Below are positions 15,487-24,409 of a DNA stretch of 46,051 nt, piece by piece (the stretch's first letter is position 1; each line of letters opens with the position of its first letter). This DNA comes from Paracoccaceae bacterium (GTDB taxonomy: Bacteria; Pseudomonadota; Alphaproteobacteria; Rhodobacterales; Rhodobacteraceae). The DNA lies in the NCBI GenBank assembly GCA_002709405.1, contig PAQV01000017.1, forward strand, positions 1-46,051, given 5' to 3'. The position numbers and the translations under genes are program-made. Under the pieces are notes generated by a model. It searched no databases, was not told the DNA's origin, and worked only from the letters and a program-made list of their open reading frames with translations.

Positions 15487-16316
15487 CGCATCCAGAAGCT
15501 CTGCGCCCGCCCCTCGGCCAGGAACGGCAAGGCCTCCACGGCATCCGGCCGTTCTTGTTGAAGGAAATATCCCGGCCATAACAGCTCGTATCCGCCGCCC
15601 TGCAAAAGCGCGTGCAGCATGTACTGTTCCCCCCACCCCGGGCAGTCGTAGAAAAACCGCTTGGGATATTCGTATGGCAGAAAGACATCATGCACATGGA
15701 TCACCACGCCGGACGGCAGAGCCGGAATGATGCGGCAGAACAGATGCGCCACGTCGTTTGACATCCGCAGGACGTGACTGGAATCGATGAACAGCACGTC
15801 ATCCGCCTGCAATTCCCCGAAAACGGCCGGATCCACCGCCTCCACCGGGGCCTGCTCGAACCGGTCGACAACGCCCGCGATATCCGCCCTGGGCCACGGG
15901 TCAATGGCCGTGATCACACCGGGATGTCCCCCGTCCAGCAGAGCCTGGCGGGTCACACGCGTCGAGTTCCCGCACCCCACCTCGATCACCCGCGACGGCG
16001 CAAACCGCCGGATCATCAGGTACAACGCCTCGGCATCCGGCGTGTCGTAATATCCGTTACCCGGCGCATAGCCCGTTGTACTGGACGTCTTCAAACGCTC
16101 CAGATCGGCAGCATGGGCCTGATAGCCCGCTACCAGGGGCGCGATGTCAAATTCCGCCATACCCGGCGACAAGGCATAGGCCGGCCCCTCCAATCCGCCC
16201 CGCGCCTCGAACGCCTCCAGCCGTGCCCGTTCGGCCCGGATCTCGTGCTTGTCCACCAGCACCACGTCCAGCTCGTCCAGCATCGCGTTCATCTGCGGGA
16301 ATTTGCGTCTGGCCAT
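15477..16316 (-). CDS. Class I SAM-dependent methyltransferase (Methyltransf_24 type)
   Basis: A 279-residue protein with a Rossmann-fold methyltransferase domain from about residue 95. SAM motif I is VIEVGCGNSTRVT, followed by the acidic end of strand 2 (ITAIDPWP), DDVLFIDSSHVL and VVIHVHDVFLPYEYP. The HDVFLPYEYP segment is typical of the group often found with surface-polysaccharide genes. The N-terminal 90 residues are helical and charged. The substrate is unknown. I chose ATG 16316 (MARRKFPQ) with AAGGA before it over a GTG six codons upstream. Together with the L,D-transpeptidase gene it interrupts the valine gene set. Confidence 0.85.
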   Translation of the reverse strand: MARRKFPQMNAMLDELDVVLVDKHEIRAERARLEAFEARGGLEGPAYALSPGMAEFDIAPLVAGYQAHAADLERLKTSSTTGYAPGNGYYDTPDAEALYLMIRRFAPSRVIEVGCGNSTRVTRQALLDGGHPGVITAIDPWPRADIAGVVDRFEQAPVEAVDPAVFGELQADDVLFIDSSHVLRMSNDVAHLFCRIIPALPSGVVIHVHDVFLPYEYPKRFFYDCPGWGEQYMLHALLQGGGYELLWPGYFLQQERPDAVEALPFLAEGRAQSFWMRKK

Positions 16317-16616
16317 GGTCCTTGCCTCTCTCACTGCGCCCGCATCGCATTAGGCGTCCCGGACCACCGGCGCAACCGCGCCACGCTCGAATTTCCGACC
16401 CGGCGGCGGTCACGACTCTGTCACGGCCCACAAACCTCGCAGCGCCGCACTTCGGCCCTCTCTCCGACGCCAAAGAAAATTCGCAGAATTTTCTCGACCC
16501 CGTCATCACAACATTTCTGCAAAACGAATTTGCGGCGCTGCCGCTTGCCCCCTGAGGATTGCAAAGGTACGTAGTAAACAAGTGTTCAATAAACCAGGCC
16601 ACGAGGGGAGCGTGAC
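16317..16616. promoter_or_regulatory. Divergent intergenic region with A/T-rich hairpin
   Basis: A 300-base gap between the methyltransferase and the isobutyryl-CoA dehydrogenase gene. It holds a perfect 9-bp hairpin, AGAAAATTC (16474-16482) with GAATTTTCT (16486-16494), resembling the pair at 15405-15451. Nearer the dehydrogenase gene is the small dyad AACA-AG-TGTT (16577-16586), which might be an operator or part of the promoter. I see no open frame of interest and no clear -35/-10 pair. Confidence 0.5.
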
Positions 16617-17759
16617 ATGGATTTTGCACTGAGCGAGGAACAGCAGGCCATTTTCGGCATGGCCCACAGTTTCGGCCAGGAAAACATCGCACCGCATGCC
16701 CGGGACTGGGAAGCCAGCGGCACCATCCCGAAAGACCTTTGGCCCCAACTCGGCGCCCTGGGCCTTGGCGGGATCTACGTCAGCGAAGACAGCGGCGGCA
16801 CCGGCCTTGGCCGGCTGGACGCCACCTTGGTCTTCGAGGCCCTCTCGATGGCCTGCCCATCGGTTGCCGCCTTCCTGTCGATCCACAACATGTGCGCCAA
16901 GATGATCGACAGTTTCGGCTCCGACGCCTTCAAGGACCGCGTCCTGCCCGGCGCGATCTCCATGGACACCGTCCTGTCCTATTGCCTCACCGAACCTGGA
17001 TCGGGCTCGGACGCCGCGGCGCTCAGAACCCGGGCGGAGCGCACCAACGACGGCTACACCCTGACCGGCACCAAGGCCTTCATCTCGGGCGGCGGCTATT
17101 CCGACGCCTACGTCTGCATGGTCCGGACCGGAGACCCCGGCCCGAAGGGGATTTCGACCGTCTACGTCGAAGACGGCACCCCCGGCCTGTCCTTCGGCGG
17201 GCTCGAGGACAAGATGGGCTGGAAAAGCCAGCCCACGGCCCAGGTCCAGTTCGACGGCTGCACCATCCCGGCCGACAATCTCATCGGCGAGGAAGGCCAG
17301 GGCTTTCGCTATGCCATGGTCGGCCTGGATGGCGGACGGCTGAACATCTCGGCCTGTTCCCTGGGGGCCGCCCAGGCCGCCCTGACCCAGACCCTCGCCT
17401 ACATGGCAGACCGCAAGGCCTTTGGCCAAAGCATCGACCAGTTCCAGGCCCTTCAGTTCCGCCTGGCCGACATGGAAATCGAGCTGCAGGCCGCCCGCAC
17501 CTTCCTCCGCCAGGCGGCCTGGAAACTCGACCAGGGCGCGCCCGATGCCACCAAGTTCTGCGCCATGGCCAAGAAGTTCGTCACCGAGGCCGGCTCGCGC
17601 ATCGCCGACCAATGCCTGCAACTGCACGGCGGCTACGGCTACCTGGCCGATTACGGCATCGAAAAGATCGTCCGGGATCTGCGTGTCCACCAGATCCTCG
17701 AAGGAACCAATGAAATCATGCGCCTGATCGTGGCCCGAACCCTTCTGGCGGAGAGCTGA
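16617..17759 (+). CDS. Isobutyryl-CoA dehydrogenase (acyl-CoA dehydrogenase family)
   Basis: A 380-residue FAD enzyme that converts isobutyryl-CoA to methacrylyl-CoA in valine degradation. Family landmarks: MDFALSEEQQAIFGMAH, the flavin-binding SYCLTEPGSGSDAAAL, GTKAFISGGG, and near the C-terminus LHGGYGYLADYGIEKIVRDLR followed by ILEGTNEIMRLIVAR, where the Glu of EGT is the catalytic base position. The acyl-CoA dehydrogenase family call is firm; the isobutyryl substrate is inferred from the hydrolase and mmsB genes directly downstream. The stop and the next ATG are one base apart, so these genes form an operon. ATG 16617 follows GAGGGGAG. Confidence 0.93.
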   Translation: MDFALSEEQQAIFGMAHSFGQENIAPHARDWEASGTIPKDLWPQLGALGLGGIYVSEDSGGTGLGRLDATLVFEALSMACPSVAAFLSIHNMCAKMIDSFGSDAFKDRVLPGAISMDTVLSYCLTEPGSGSDAAALRTRAERTNDGYTLTGTKAFISGGGYSDAYVCMVRTGDPGPKGISTVYVEDGTPGLSFGGLEDKMGWKSQPTAQVQFDGCTIPADNLIGEEGQGFRYAMVGLDGGRLNISACSLGAAQAALTQTLAYMADRKAFGQSIDQFQALQFRLADMEIELQAARTFLRQAAWKLDQGAPDATKFCAMAKKFVTEAGSRIADQCLQLHGGYGYLADYGIEKIVRDLRVHQILEGTNEIMRLIVARTLLAES

Positions 17760-17760
17760 C

Positions 17761-18804
17761 ATGAGCGACGTGACCATCCGGATCGCAAGCCGCGCCGGCC
17801 GCATCACCCTGACCCGGCCCCAGGCCCTAAACGCGCTCAGCTACGACATGTGCATGGCCGTCGACGCCGCCCTGATCGCCTGGGCCGACGACCCCCAAGT
17901 GGCCATCGTGGTGATCGACGCCGAGGGAGAAAAGGCTTTTTGCGCCGGCGGCGACATCGCCAGCCTCTACCACAGCGGCAAGGCGCAAGACTATGAGTTC
18001 GGGCGCAAATTCTGGCGCGACGAATACCGCATGAACGCTCGCCTGGCCGATTACCCCAAGCCCGTGGTCTCACTGATGCAGGGCTTCACCATGGGTGGCG
18101 GCGTCGGCATCGGCTGCCACGGAGGCCTGCGCATCGTCGGAGACACCAGCCGCATGGCCATGCCCGAATGCGGCATCGGCCTGGTGCCCGACGTGGGCGG
18201 CACGGCCCTGCTGGCCAACGCGCCGGGCCGGCTTGGCGCCTACCTCGCCCTGACCGCCGCCCGCATGGGCCCGGGCGATGCCATCCACGCAGGCTTTGCC
18301 GACCGCTACCTGCCCGAAGCCGCCTGGCCAGACCTGGTCGCCCTCCTGGAAGACACCGGCGATCCCTCTGTCATTCCACAGGAAACTCCGCCTGCCTCGG
18401 AGATGGCCGACCAGGCAGACGACATCGACCGGCTCTTTGCCGCCCCCGACCTGCCCACCATCGCCGCCACGCTGGCCGCCGAGGACGGGCCCCTGGCCGA
18501 AAGCGCGCTCAAGGCCGTCCGCCGCAATTCGCCCATCGCCATGGCCGCCACGCTCGGCATCCTGGACCGCCTCGGCCCAAATCCATCCGTGCGCGAGGCC
18601 CTGGTCCAGGAATACCGCTACACCTGGCGGGCGATGCAAGACGCGGATTTCCTTGAAGGCGTCCGCGCCCAGATCATCGACAAGGACCGCAACCCCTCCT
18701 GGGCCGACAAGCTGACAACGCTCGATCCGACCCGGGTCGAGGCCATCCTGGCCCCCCTGGGCGCCTCGGAACTGACATTCGACGACAAGGAAGATACCCC
18801 ATGA
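17761..18804 (+). CDS. 3-hydroxyisobutyryl-CoA hydrolase (enoyl-CoA hydratase/isomerase family)
   Basis: A 347-residue crotonase-fold enzyme that releases CoA from 3-hydroxyisobutyryl-CoA in valine degradation. LTRPQALNALSYDM and EKAFCAGGDIASLY mark the first half of the fold and oxyanion hole; MQGFTMGGGVGIGCHGGLRI is the second oxyanion element; MPECGIGLVPDVGGTALLA carries the Glu and Asp expected of hydrolases rather than hydratases. The length of about 350 also separates it from the 260-residue hydratases. Its last four bases overlap the mmsB start (ATGA), implying coupled translation. Confidence 0.92.
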   Translation: MSDVTIRIASRAGRITLTRPQALNALSYDMCMAVDAALIAWADDPQVAIVVIDAEGEKAFCAGGDIASLYHSGKAQDYEFGRKFWRDEYRMNARLADYPKPVVSLMQGFTMGGGVGIGCHGGLRIVGDTSRMAMPECGIGLVPDVGGTALLANAPGRLGAYLALTAARMGPGDAIHAGFADRYLPEAAWPDLVALLEDTGDPSVIPQETPPASEMADQADDIDRLFAAPDLPTIAATLAAEDGPLAESALKAVRRNSPIAMAATLGILDRLGPNPSVREALVQEYRYTWRAMQDADFLEGVRAQIIDKDRNPSWADKLTTLDPTRVEAILAPLGASELTFDDKEDTP

Positions 18805-19673
18805 AAATCGCATTCATCGGCTTGGGCAACATGGGCGGGCCGATGGCCGCCAACCTGGTTAAGGCCGGGCACGAGGTCACCGGCTTTGACACCGCCGGCG
18901 TCACCGTCGAGGGCGCGGCTACCGCCTCCACCGCGGCCGAGGCCGCAACCGGCGCCGACGTGGTCATCACCATGCTGCCCAACGGCACCATCCTGCGCGC
19001 CGTGGCCGACCAGATCATCCCCGCCATGTCCCCCGGGGCCGCCTTCGTCGATTGCTCGACCGTCGACGTCGACAGCGCCCGCGCCGTCGCCCAACAGGCT
19101 GAAAACGCAGGACTTATGGCCGTGGACGCCCCCGTCTCGGGCGGCATCGGAGGCGCCGCCGGAGGCACTCTCACGTTCATGGCCGGCGGCTCCGACGCGG
19201 CCTTCGCCAAGGCCGAACCGCTGTTTGACATCATGGGCCAGAAGGCCGTGCATTGCGGCGCCTCGGGGGCCGGACAGGCCGCCAAGATCTGCAACAACAT
19301 GATCCTCGGCGTGACCATGATCGCCACCTGCGAAGCTTTCGCCCTTGCCGACAAGCTGGGTCTCGACCGCCAGAAGATGTTCGACGTGGTGTCCACCTCG
19401 TCGGGCTATTCCTGGTCGATGAACGCCTATTGCCCAGCCCCCGGCGTCGGACCGTCGTCGCCCGCCGACAACGGCTATACCCCTGGTTTTGCAGCCGATC
19501 TCATGCTCAAGGACCTGCGCCTCAGCCAGCAGGCCGCCGTCTCTGCCGACGCCGACACCCCGATGGGAGAACTGGCCCAGGCGCTTTACACGCAATTCGT
19601 CGAGGACGAAGGCGGCACCGGCAAGGATTTCAGCGCCATGCTGCCCCGGTTCGAATCCCGCGGCCGCAGCTAA
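18801..19673 (+). CDS. mmsB: 3-hydroxyisobutyrate dehydrogenase
   Basis: A 290-residue NAD-dependent beta-hydroxyacid dehydrogenase that oxidises 3-hydroxyisobutyrate to methylmalonate semialdehyde, the substrate of MmsA. The N-terminal Rossmann motif is FIGLGNMGGPMAANL; the substrate-binding motif is DAPVSGGIGGAAGGTLTFM; the catalytic Lys is in GAGQAAKICNNMILG. The length matches the family. Start ATG overlaps the hydrolase stop. With the two genes before it and mmsA, all the later steps from isobutyryl-CoA to propionyl-CoA are covered, apart from the hydration of methacrylyl-CoA, for which no gene is in view. Confidence 0.95.
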   Translation: MKIAFIGLGNMGGPMAANLVKAGHEVTGFDTAGVTVEGAATASTAAEAATGADVVITMLPNGTILRAVADQIIPAMSPGAAFVDCSTVDVDSARAVAQQAENAGLMAVDAPVSGGIGGAAGGTLTFMAGGSDAAFAKAEPLFDIMGQKAVHCGASGAGQAAKICNNMILGVTMIATCEAFALADKLGLDRQKMFDVVSTSSGYSWSMNAYCPAPGVGPSSPADNGYTPGFAADLMLKDLRLSQQAAVSADADTPMGELAQALYTQFVEDEGGTGKDFSAMLPRFESRGRS

Positions 19674-19789
19674 GCCGGCCAATGCCAGGGGCGCAACTGC
19701 GGCCTTGGCGCATCCCAATGAAGTCAAACACTATTTTCAAGCCCCAGGCCCGGTCCCGACCAACCCGACTGGTCCAAACCCCAAAATAA

Positions 19790-19812
19790 TTGCAGAGTCT
19801 GCAAATTTTTCT
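19790..19812 (+). terminator. Probable terminator of the valine operon
   Basis: TTGCAGA (19790-19796) pairs with TCTGCAA (19798-19804) around a single G, and is followed by ATTTTTC. The tight apex means some inner pairs would open. It lies 117 bases after the mmsB stop in a gap of 250 bases with no other clear element. Confidence 0.5.
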
Positions 19813-19923
19813 CCCTCCGCACGGCACCAATTTCCGATCCGTGCGTTTCTTATCCATCAGACGCCCTGAAGAACGGCAGCCAACACATTGAGCTGGCTCC
19901 GAAATGCGTCGAAGGAGAAGATC

Positions 19924-20181
19924 ATGAAAACCCTCGCAACCGCCCTGTTGATCGCGGCAACCACCCTGTCCGCCACCGCCACCATGGCCCAATCCCCCAA
20001 GCCGTCACCCGCCCCCGAAGCCGCTCAACCGGCCAAGGACATGCCCCAGGCTCAATGCGGGGCCGGACAACCCGGCACCAAGGCCTGCCCGCCCCAGGCC
20101 CAACCCAAACACGCCGAACCCAAGGCGCCCCAACCGGACAGCCCAGCCCAGGCGCCCAAGCCGCAACCCAAGCACGGCTGA
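19924..20181 (+). CDS. Small exported proline-rich protein
   Basis: An 85-residue protein with a clear Sec signal peptide (MKTLATALLIAATTLSATATMAQ). The mature part of about 60 residues is rich in Pro, Ala, Gln and Lys (SPKPSPAPEAAQPAKD, then QPKHAEPKAPQPDSPAQAPKPQ) and has two Cys about ten residues apart (QCGAGQPGTKACPP) that could form a disulfide in the periplasm. No family is recognised. ATG 19924 has an excellent ribosome site, AAGGAGAA. A longer in-frame start upstream lacks one. It is the first of three small secreted proteins in a row. Confidence 0.7.
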   Translation: MKTLATALLIAATTLSATATMAQSPKPSPAPEAAQPAKDMPQAQCGAGQPGTKACPPQAQPKHAEPKAPQPDSPAQAPKPQPKHG

Positions 20182-20310
20182 CCCGACCCCAGGCGGCCCC
20201 TCACATGTCGCGCAGACAAGGGCAAACCACCGCCTGACCACCTCCCAGCCGAAGCGGCCTCACCCTGCTTCGGCCCCACAACGCGGCGCGCGCCCCACAG
20301 CCCGTTCCGA

Positions 20311-20364
20311 CCGTTTTGTACAAACCAGACCGACCGCCTCCGCAAGAACTGTCCGTTTTGTACA
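20311..20364. repeat. Two direct copies of CCGTTTTGTACA, 42 bases apart
   Basis: Copies at 20311-20322 and 20353-20364, exactly 42 bases start to start (four helical turns). The first continues to AA, giving the dyad TTTGTACAAA. They lie in the 342-base gap (20182-20523) between two small exported-protein genes. The gap also holds a partial dispersed repeat at 20373-20404 and a dyad at 20471-20488, and no gene that I can support. Confidence 0.65.
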
Positions 20365-20372
20365 CCACCCCC

Positions 20373-20404
20373 CCTGCTGCTTCTTTCTCTTTGAAAATAC
20401 CCAC
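20373..20404 (-). repeat. Dispersed intergenic repeat, copy A (partial)
   Basis: Read on the minus strand it is GTGGGTATTTTCAAAGAG followed by AAAGAAGCAG. This is the GTATTT plus purine-tract part of the element seen complete at 25116-25175 and 42145-42199; the GCCTCCGGCGG part is not conserved here. Confidence 0.65.
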
Positions 20405-20470
20405 TGTCGGCACAGCTCCGCCGGGCGCCCCGGACGTCGCGTCGCACGACGGAACACATCCCGCCGCCCC

Positions 20471-20488
20471 GTGTTAACCTGATAACAC
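20471..20488. promoter_or_regulatory. Dyad GTGTTA-N6-TAACAC upstream of the CPPGLAKKNPPC protein
   Basis: A perfect 6-bp inverted repeat with 6-base spacer (GTGTTA 20471-20476, TAACAC 20483-20488) ending 35 bases before the start codon. The position fits an operator near the transcription start. No regulator can be named. Confidence 0.4.
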
Positions 20489-20523
20489 CGCGCGGCACGC
20501 CGCGCCAAACCCGGAGACCCGAC

Positions 20524-20907
20524 ATGAAACCGCTTCTGATCGCCCTTCTCGCAGGCTCGATGTCCCTCAGCGCCGGAGCCGCGCTCGCCAAGAACAACGG
20601 CAATGGCCACGGAAACGGGAATGGCAAACAGGGACACAACGCTCCGGCCACGCAGCCCGTGCAGCAACAGGCCGCCGGGTGTCCTCCGGGGCTGGCCAAG
20701 AAGAACCCGCCCTGCATCCCGCCCGGCCAGGCCAAGAAGTACAATCCCGGCCAGCACATCAACAATTACGTCTACATCCAGAACCCCGGCAATTACGGGC
20801 TGAACAATGGCTACTACGTGACCGCTGGCAACTACGTCTACCGGATCAACAAGGACACCCAAGAAGTCCTGAACCTCGTCGGAGCCGTGGCCGACATCCT
20901 GAACTGA
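20524..20907 (+). CDS. Exported protein with CPPGLAKKNPPC motif
   Basis: A 127-residue protein with a Sec signal peptide (MKPLLIALLAGSMSLSAGAALA). The mature part has a Gly/Asn/His-rich start (KNNGNGHGNGNGKQGH), then GCPPGLAKKNPPCIPPGQAKK with two Cys ten residues apart, then a Tyr/Asn-rich end (NNYVYIQNPGNYGLNNGYY, NYVYRINKDTQEVLNLVG) that reads like the short beta-rich C-terminal domain of RcnB-like periplasmic proteins. I recall the CPPGLAKK motif from other small roseobacter exported proteins; its function is unknown. ATG follows GGAGACCCGAC. It ends 3 bases from the stop of the convergent gene. Confidence 0.8.
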   Translation: MKPLLIALLAGSMSLSAGAALAKNNGNGHGNGNGKQGHNAPATQPVQQQAAGCPPGLAKKNPPCIPPGQAKKYNPGQHINNYVYIQNPGNYGLNNGYYVTAGNYVYRINKDTQEVLNLVGAVADILN

Positions 20908-20910
20908 CCC

Positions 20911-21288
20911 TCAGGGCTGTTTCAGCTCCAGGTGATCCGCCAGGCTGAAGCAATACTCCACCCATTCCCCCAGCTCGCCCCTGTTGGCGGGCTGGTCCCA
21001 GTTCCCCGCGTCCCACCGCAGATGCCAGGTCTCGACCTTCTGCGCGCTCGTCTTGCGCACATACCGGGCCGAGCTGCGCTCCTCCGCCTCCCGCCGCATC
21101 TCTTTCGCCCCGGCCACGAACAGGTCGATCATCTCGTTCTGACCCGGAATGAAGCTCTGTTCGCCCAACAACAGCTCGAACAATACCGCACATTCCACCA
21201 TGGATTCGTGCAGCGGTTGACCCGCGTTTACCGGAGCCGGGGCCGACAGACCCAGGGCGATCAAGGACACAGAGGCGATACGGCGCAT
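20911..21288 (-). CDS. Hypothetical exported protein
   Basis: A 125-residue protein with a signal peptide (MRRIASVSLIALGLSAPAPVNA). The mature part is mostly helical (HESMVECAVLFELLLGEQSFI, MIDLFVAGAKEMRREAEERS) and has two Cys, one near the start and one near the end (WVEYCFSLADHL), which may pair. I recognise no family. I chose ATG 21288, which places the signal at the N-terminus; the longer open frame adds 24 residues upstream. It converges tail to tail on the preceding gene with a 3-base gap and no hairpin between them. Confidence 0.75.
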   Translation of the reverse strand: MRRIASVSLIALGLSAPAPVNAGQPLHESMVECAVLFELLLGEQSFIPGQNEMIDLFVAGAKEMRREAEERSSARYVRKTSAQKVETWHLRWDAGNWDQPANRGELGEWVEYCFSLADHLELKQP

Positions 21289-21438
21289 GACGGGGCTCCC
21301 TTCCACGGACGCGATTGCCCCCGCTGGGTAATCCCCGAATCCGGCCCCAATATGGCGCACCCGCGCGCGCAGCGCGCCCGGCCCAACCGGGGCCGTTGCA
21401 TCTGCGATGCGGCGGCCCTGGGCGGGAGCCCGCAGCCC

Positions 21439-24333
21439 TTACTCGGCGGCCACGCGCCCGGGCTTCAGCATCGGCTTGAGGTAACGGCCGGTGTGGCTCG
21501 CCTCGACCTCCGCCACGTCCTCGGGCGTGCCCGTGGCCACCACCGTCCCGCCGCCGTCCCCGCCTTCGGGCCCGATGTCGATCAGCCAGTCGGCCGTCTT
21601 GATGACGTCGAGGTTGTGCTCGATCACCACCACCGTGTTGCCCTGGTCGACCAGCTCATGCAGCACTTCCAGCAGCTTGCGCACATCATCGAAATGCAGG
21701 CCGGTCGTCGGCTCGTCCAGGATATAGAGCGTCCGGCCCGTGGACCGCTTCGACAGTTCCTTGGCCAGCTTCACCCGCTGCGCCTCGCCCCCCGACAGGG
21801 TCGTGGCCTGCTGACCCACCTTGATATAGCCCAGCCCCACGCGCATCAGCGCATCCATCTTGTCCCGGATCGAGGGCACCGCCTGGAAGAACCCCTGGGC
21901 ATCTTCCACCGTCATATCAAGCACATCGGCGATGGACTTGCCCTTGAACGTGACCTCAAGCGTCTCGCGATTATAGCGCTGGCCCTGGCAGGTTTCACAG
22001 GTGACGTAAACATCCGGCAGGAAGTGCATCTCGATCTTGATGACCCCGTCGCCCTGGCAGGCCTCGCACCGACCGCCCTTGACGTTGAAGGAAAACCGCC
22101 CCGGCTTGTAGCCCCGCGTCTTGGCCTCGGGCAGCCCGGCAAACCAGTCGCGGATCGGCGTGAAGGCCCCCGTATAGGTCGCCGGGTTCGACCGGGGCGT
22201 CCGCCCGATGGGCCGCTGGTCGATGTCGATGACCTTGTCCAGGTGCTCCAGCCCCTTGATCGTCTCGCAGGGCGCCGGCGTCTGGCGCGCCCCGTTCAGC
22301 CGCATCGACGCCGTCTTGAACAGGGTCTCGATGGTCAGGGTCGACTTGCCCCCGCCCGACACGCCCGTCACGCAGACGAACTTGCCCAGCGGGAAATCGA
22401 CGGTCACGTTCTGCAGGTTGTTGCCCGTGGCCTTGACCACCGTCAGCTTCTTCTTGCCCTTCTTGCCCTTGCGCCGCTCGGGCGGCACGGCAATCTCGCG
22501 CGTACCCGCAAGGTATTGCCCCGTAACAGAATTCGGATCGGCCGTGATTTCCGCAGGCGTGCCGTGGCTGACCACCTGGCCGCCATGCACCCCGGCCCCG
22601 GGCCCGATGTCAAAGACGTAATCGGCCTCGCGGATGGCCTCTTCGTCATGTTCGACGACGATGACCGTATTGCCCTGGTCGCGCAGGTTCTTGAGCGTCT
22701 GCAACAGCCGGTCGTTGTCGCGCTGGTGCAGCCCGATCGAGGGCTCGTCCAGCACATAAAGCACCCCCGTCAGGCCCGAGCCGATCTGGCTGGCCAGCCG
22801 GATCCGCTGGCTTTCGCCCCCCGACAACGTGCCCGCATTGCGCGACAGGGTCAGGTATTCCAGGCCGACATTGTTCAGGAACCCCAGCCGTTCGCGGATT
22901 TCCTTCAGGATGGCCCGGGCGATTTCGTTCTTCTGGGCCGACAGGCTGTCGGGCACGGACAGCGTCCAGTCAAAGGCCTCCTTGATCGACATCTGCACGA
23001 CCTGGCCCACGTGCAGGCCAGCGATCTTCACGGCCAGCGCTTCCTCGCGCAGGCGGTAGCCGCCGCAGGTGCCGCAGGGCCGGTTGTTCTGGTAGCGCTC
23101 GAATTCCTCGCGGATCCAGTTGCTGTCGGTCTCGCGGTAGCGCCGTTCCATGTTGGGGATGACGCCTTCAAAGGCCCGTTCCACCTGGTAGACGCGCCCG
23201 CCCTCGTCATAGCGGAAGGGAATTTCCTCGTCGCCCGAGCCATAAAGGAACACCTGCTGGACATGCTTGGGCAGATCCTTCCAGCGCTCGTTCTTGTTGA
23301 ACTCGTAATGCTTGGCGATGGCCTCGATCGTCTGCAGGAAATAGGGCGACTTGCCCTTGCGCCAGGGCGCCAGGGCGCCGTCGGCAATCTTGAGCGTCGC
23401 ATCCGGCACCACCAGCCGTTCGTCGAAGAACAGCTCGACCCCCAGGCCGTCGCAATCCGGGCAGGCCCCGAAGGGCGCGTTGAAGGAAAACAGCCGCGGT
23501 TCGATCTCGGGAATGGTGAAGCCACTGACGGGACAGGCGAAATTCTCGCTGAAGGTCAGGCGCTCGGGCTCTGGAGCGTCCTCGCCCTCGCCCTCGCCCT
23601 CGCCCGCGCGCGGGGCGGTTTCCAGGATGGCGATGCCATCGGCCAGGTCCAGCGCGGTGCGCAGGCTGTCGGCCAGGCGCTGTTCCATGCCCTCGCGCAC
23701 GACGATCCGGTCGACCACCACGTCGATGTCATGGCGGAACTTCTTGTCCAGCGTGGGCGGCTCGTCCAGCTCGTGGAACTGGCCGTCCACCTTGACCCGC
23801 TGAAAGCCCTGCTTGCGCAGCTCCAGCATTTCCTTGCGGTATTCGCCCTTGCGGTCGCGCACGATGGGCGCCAGCAGGAAGGCCCGCGTGCCGTCCTCCA
23901 GCCCCATGATCCGGTCGACCATGTCCTGGACCTGCTGCGCCTCGATCGGCAGGCCGGTGGCCGGCGAATAGGGCGTGCCCGCCCGGGCGAACAGCAGCCG
24001 CAGGTAGTCGTAGATCTCGGTCACCGTGCCAACGGTCGAGCGCGGGTTCTTCGAGGTGGTCTTCTGTTCGATCGAAATCGCGGGGGACAGCCCCGAGATA
24101 TGATCCACGTCCGGCTTTTCCATCATGTCGAGGAACTGGCGCGCATAGGCCGACAGCGATTCGACATAGCGGCGCTGGCCCTCGGCATAGATCGTGTCGA
24201 AGGCCAGGGACGACTTGCCCGACCCGGACAGTCCGGTGATCACGACAAGCTCGTCGCGCGGGATGTCCACGTCCACGGACTTCAGGTTATGCTCGCGCGC
24301 ACCGCGGACTTCGATGAATTTCTGGTCAGGCAT
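21439..24333 (-). CDS. uvrA: Excinuclease ABC subunit A
   Basis: A 964-residue damage-recognition ATPase of nucleotide excision repair. Both ABC modules are visible: Walker [14 protein letters not shown] near residue 35 and [13 protein letters not shown] near residue 650, with signature sequences [16 protein letters not shown] and [17 protein letters not shown]. Two zinc modules are seen: CP-x-x-x in the first half (CPDCDGLGV) and CEACQGDG with CETCQGQR in the second. An acidic insert near residue 250 (GEGEGEGED) comes from a CTCGCC hexanucleotide repeat. A LexA-like box lies 62 bases before the start. The gene is monocistronic. Confidence 0.98.
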   Translation of the reverse strand: MPDQKFIEVRGAREHNLKSVDVDIPRDELVVITGLSGSGKSSLAFDTIYAEGQRRYVESLSAYARQFLDMMEKPDVDHISGLSPAISIEQKTTSKNPRSTVGTVTEIYDYLRLLFARAGTPYSPATGLPIEAQQVQDMVDRIMGLEDGTRAFLLAPIVRDRKGEYRKEMLELRKQGFQRVKVDGQFHELDEPPTLDKKFRHDIDVVVDRIVVREGMEQRLADSLRTALDLADGIAILETAPRAGEGEGEGEDAPEPERLTFSENFACPVSGFTIPEIEPRLFSFNAPFGACPDCDGLGVELFFDERLVVPDATLKIADGALAPWRKGKSPYFLQTIEAIAKHYEFNKNERWKDLPKHVQQVFLYGSGDEEIPFRYDEGGRVYQVERAFEGVIPNMERRYRETDSNWIREEFERYQNNRPCGTCGGYRLREEALAVKIAGLHVGQVVQMSIKEAFDWTLSVPDSLSAQKNEIARAILKEIRERLGFLNNVGLEYLTLSRNAGTLSGGESQRIRLASQIGSGLTGVLYVLDEPSIGLHQRDNDRLLQTLKNLRDQGNTVIVVEHDEEAIREADYVFDIGPGAGVHGGQVVSHGTPAEITADPNSVTGQYLAGTREIAVPPERRKGKKGKKKLTVVKATGNNLQNVTVDFPLGKFVCVTGVSGGGKSTLTIETLFKTASMRLNGARQTPAPCETIKGLEHLDKVIDIDQRPIGRTPRSNPATYTGAFTPIRDWFAGLPEAKTRGYKPGRFSFNVKGGRCEACQGDGVIKIEMHFLPDVYVTCETCQGQRYNRETLEVTFKGKSIADVLDMTVEDAQGFFQAVPSIRDKMDALMRVGLGYIKVGQQATTLSGGEAQRVKLAKELSKRSTGRTLYILDEPTTGLHFDDVRKLLEVLHELVDQGNTVVVIEHNLDVIKTADWLIDIGPEGGDGGGTVVATGTPEDVAEVEASHTGRYLKPMLKPGRVAAE

Positions 24334-24394
24334 GGCAGGTCCCTCAATGGCGCAACGGTAGGCGATCGCCGGGCCGGGGCCAAGCGGAAACTGA

Positions 24395-24409
24395 GAACAA
24401 AAGGTAAAC
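24395..24409 (-). promoter_or_regulatory. Candidate LexA (SOS) box before uvrA
   Basis: On the gene strand the sequence is GTTT-N7-GTTC, one mismatch from the GTTC-N7-GTTC box known for LexA in Rhodobacter sphaeroides, where uvrA and recA are targets. It ends about 60 bases before the uvrA start codon, in the expected promoter position. One half-site is imperfect, so this is a candidate only. Confidence 0.5.

Noticed and set aside
19648-19658. GGTTCGAATCC, like a tRNA T-loop
   Set aside because: It lies inside the mmsB coding sequence (RFESRG) and no acceptor stem, anticodon or D-arm can be folded around it.
23575-23610. CRISPR-like or satellite array
   Set aside because: It is a six-base in-frame repeat coding for Gly-Glu in uvrA, with no spacers.
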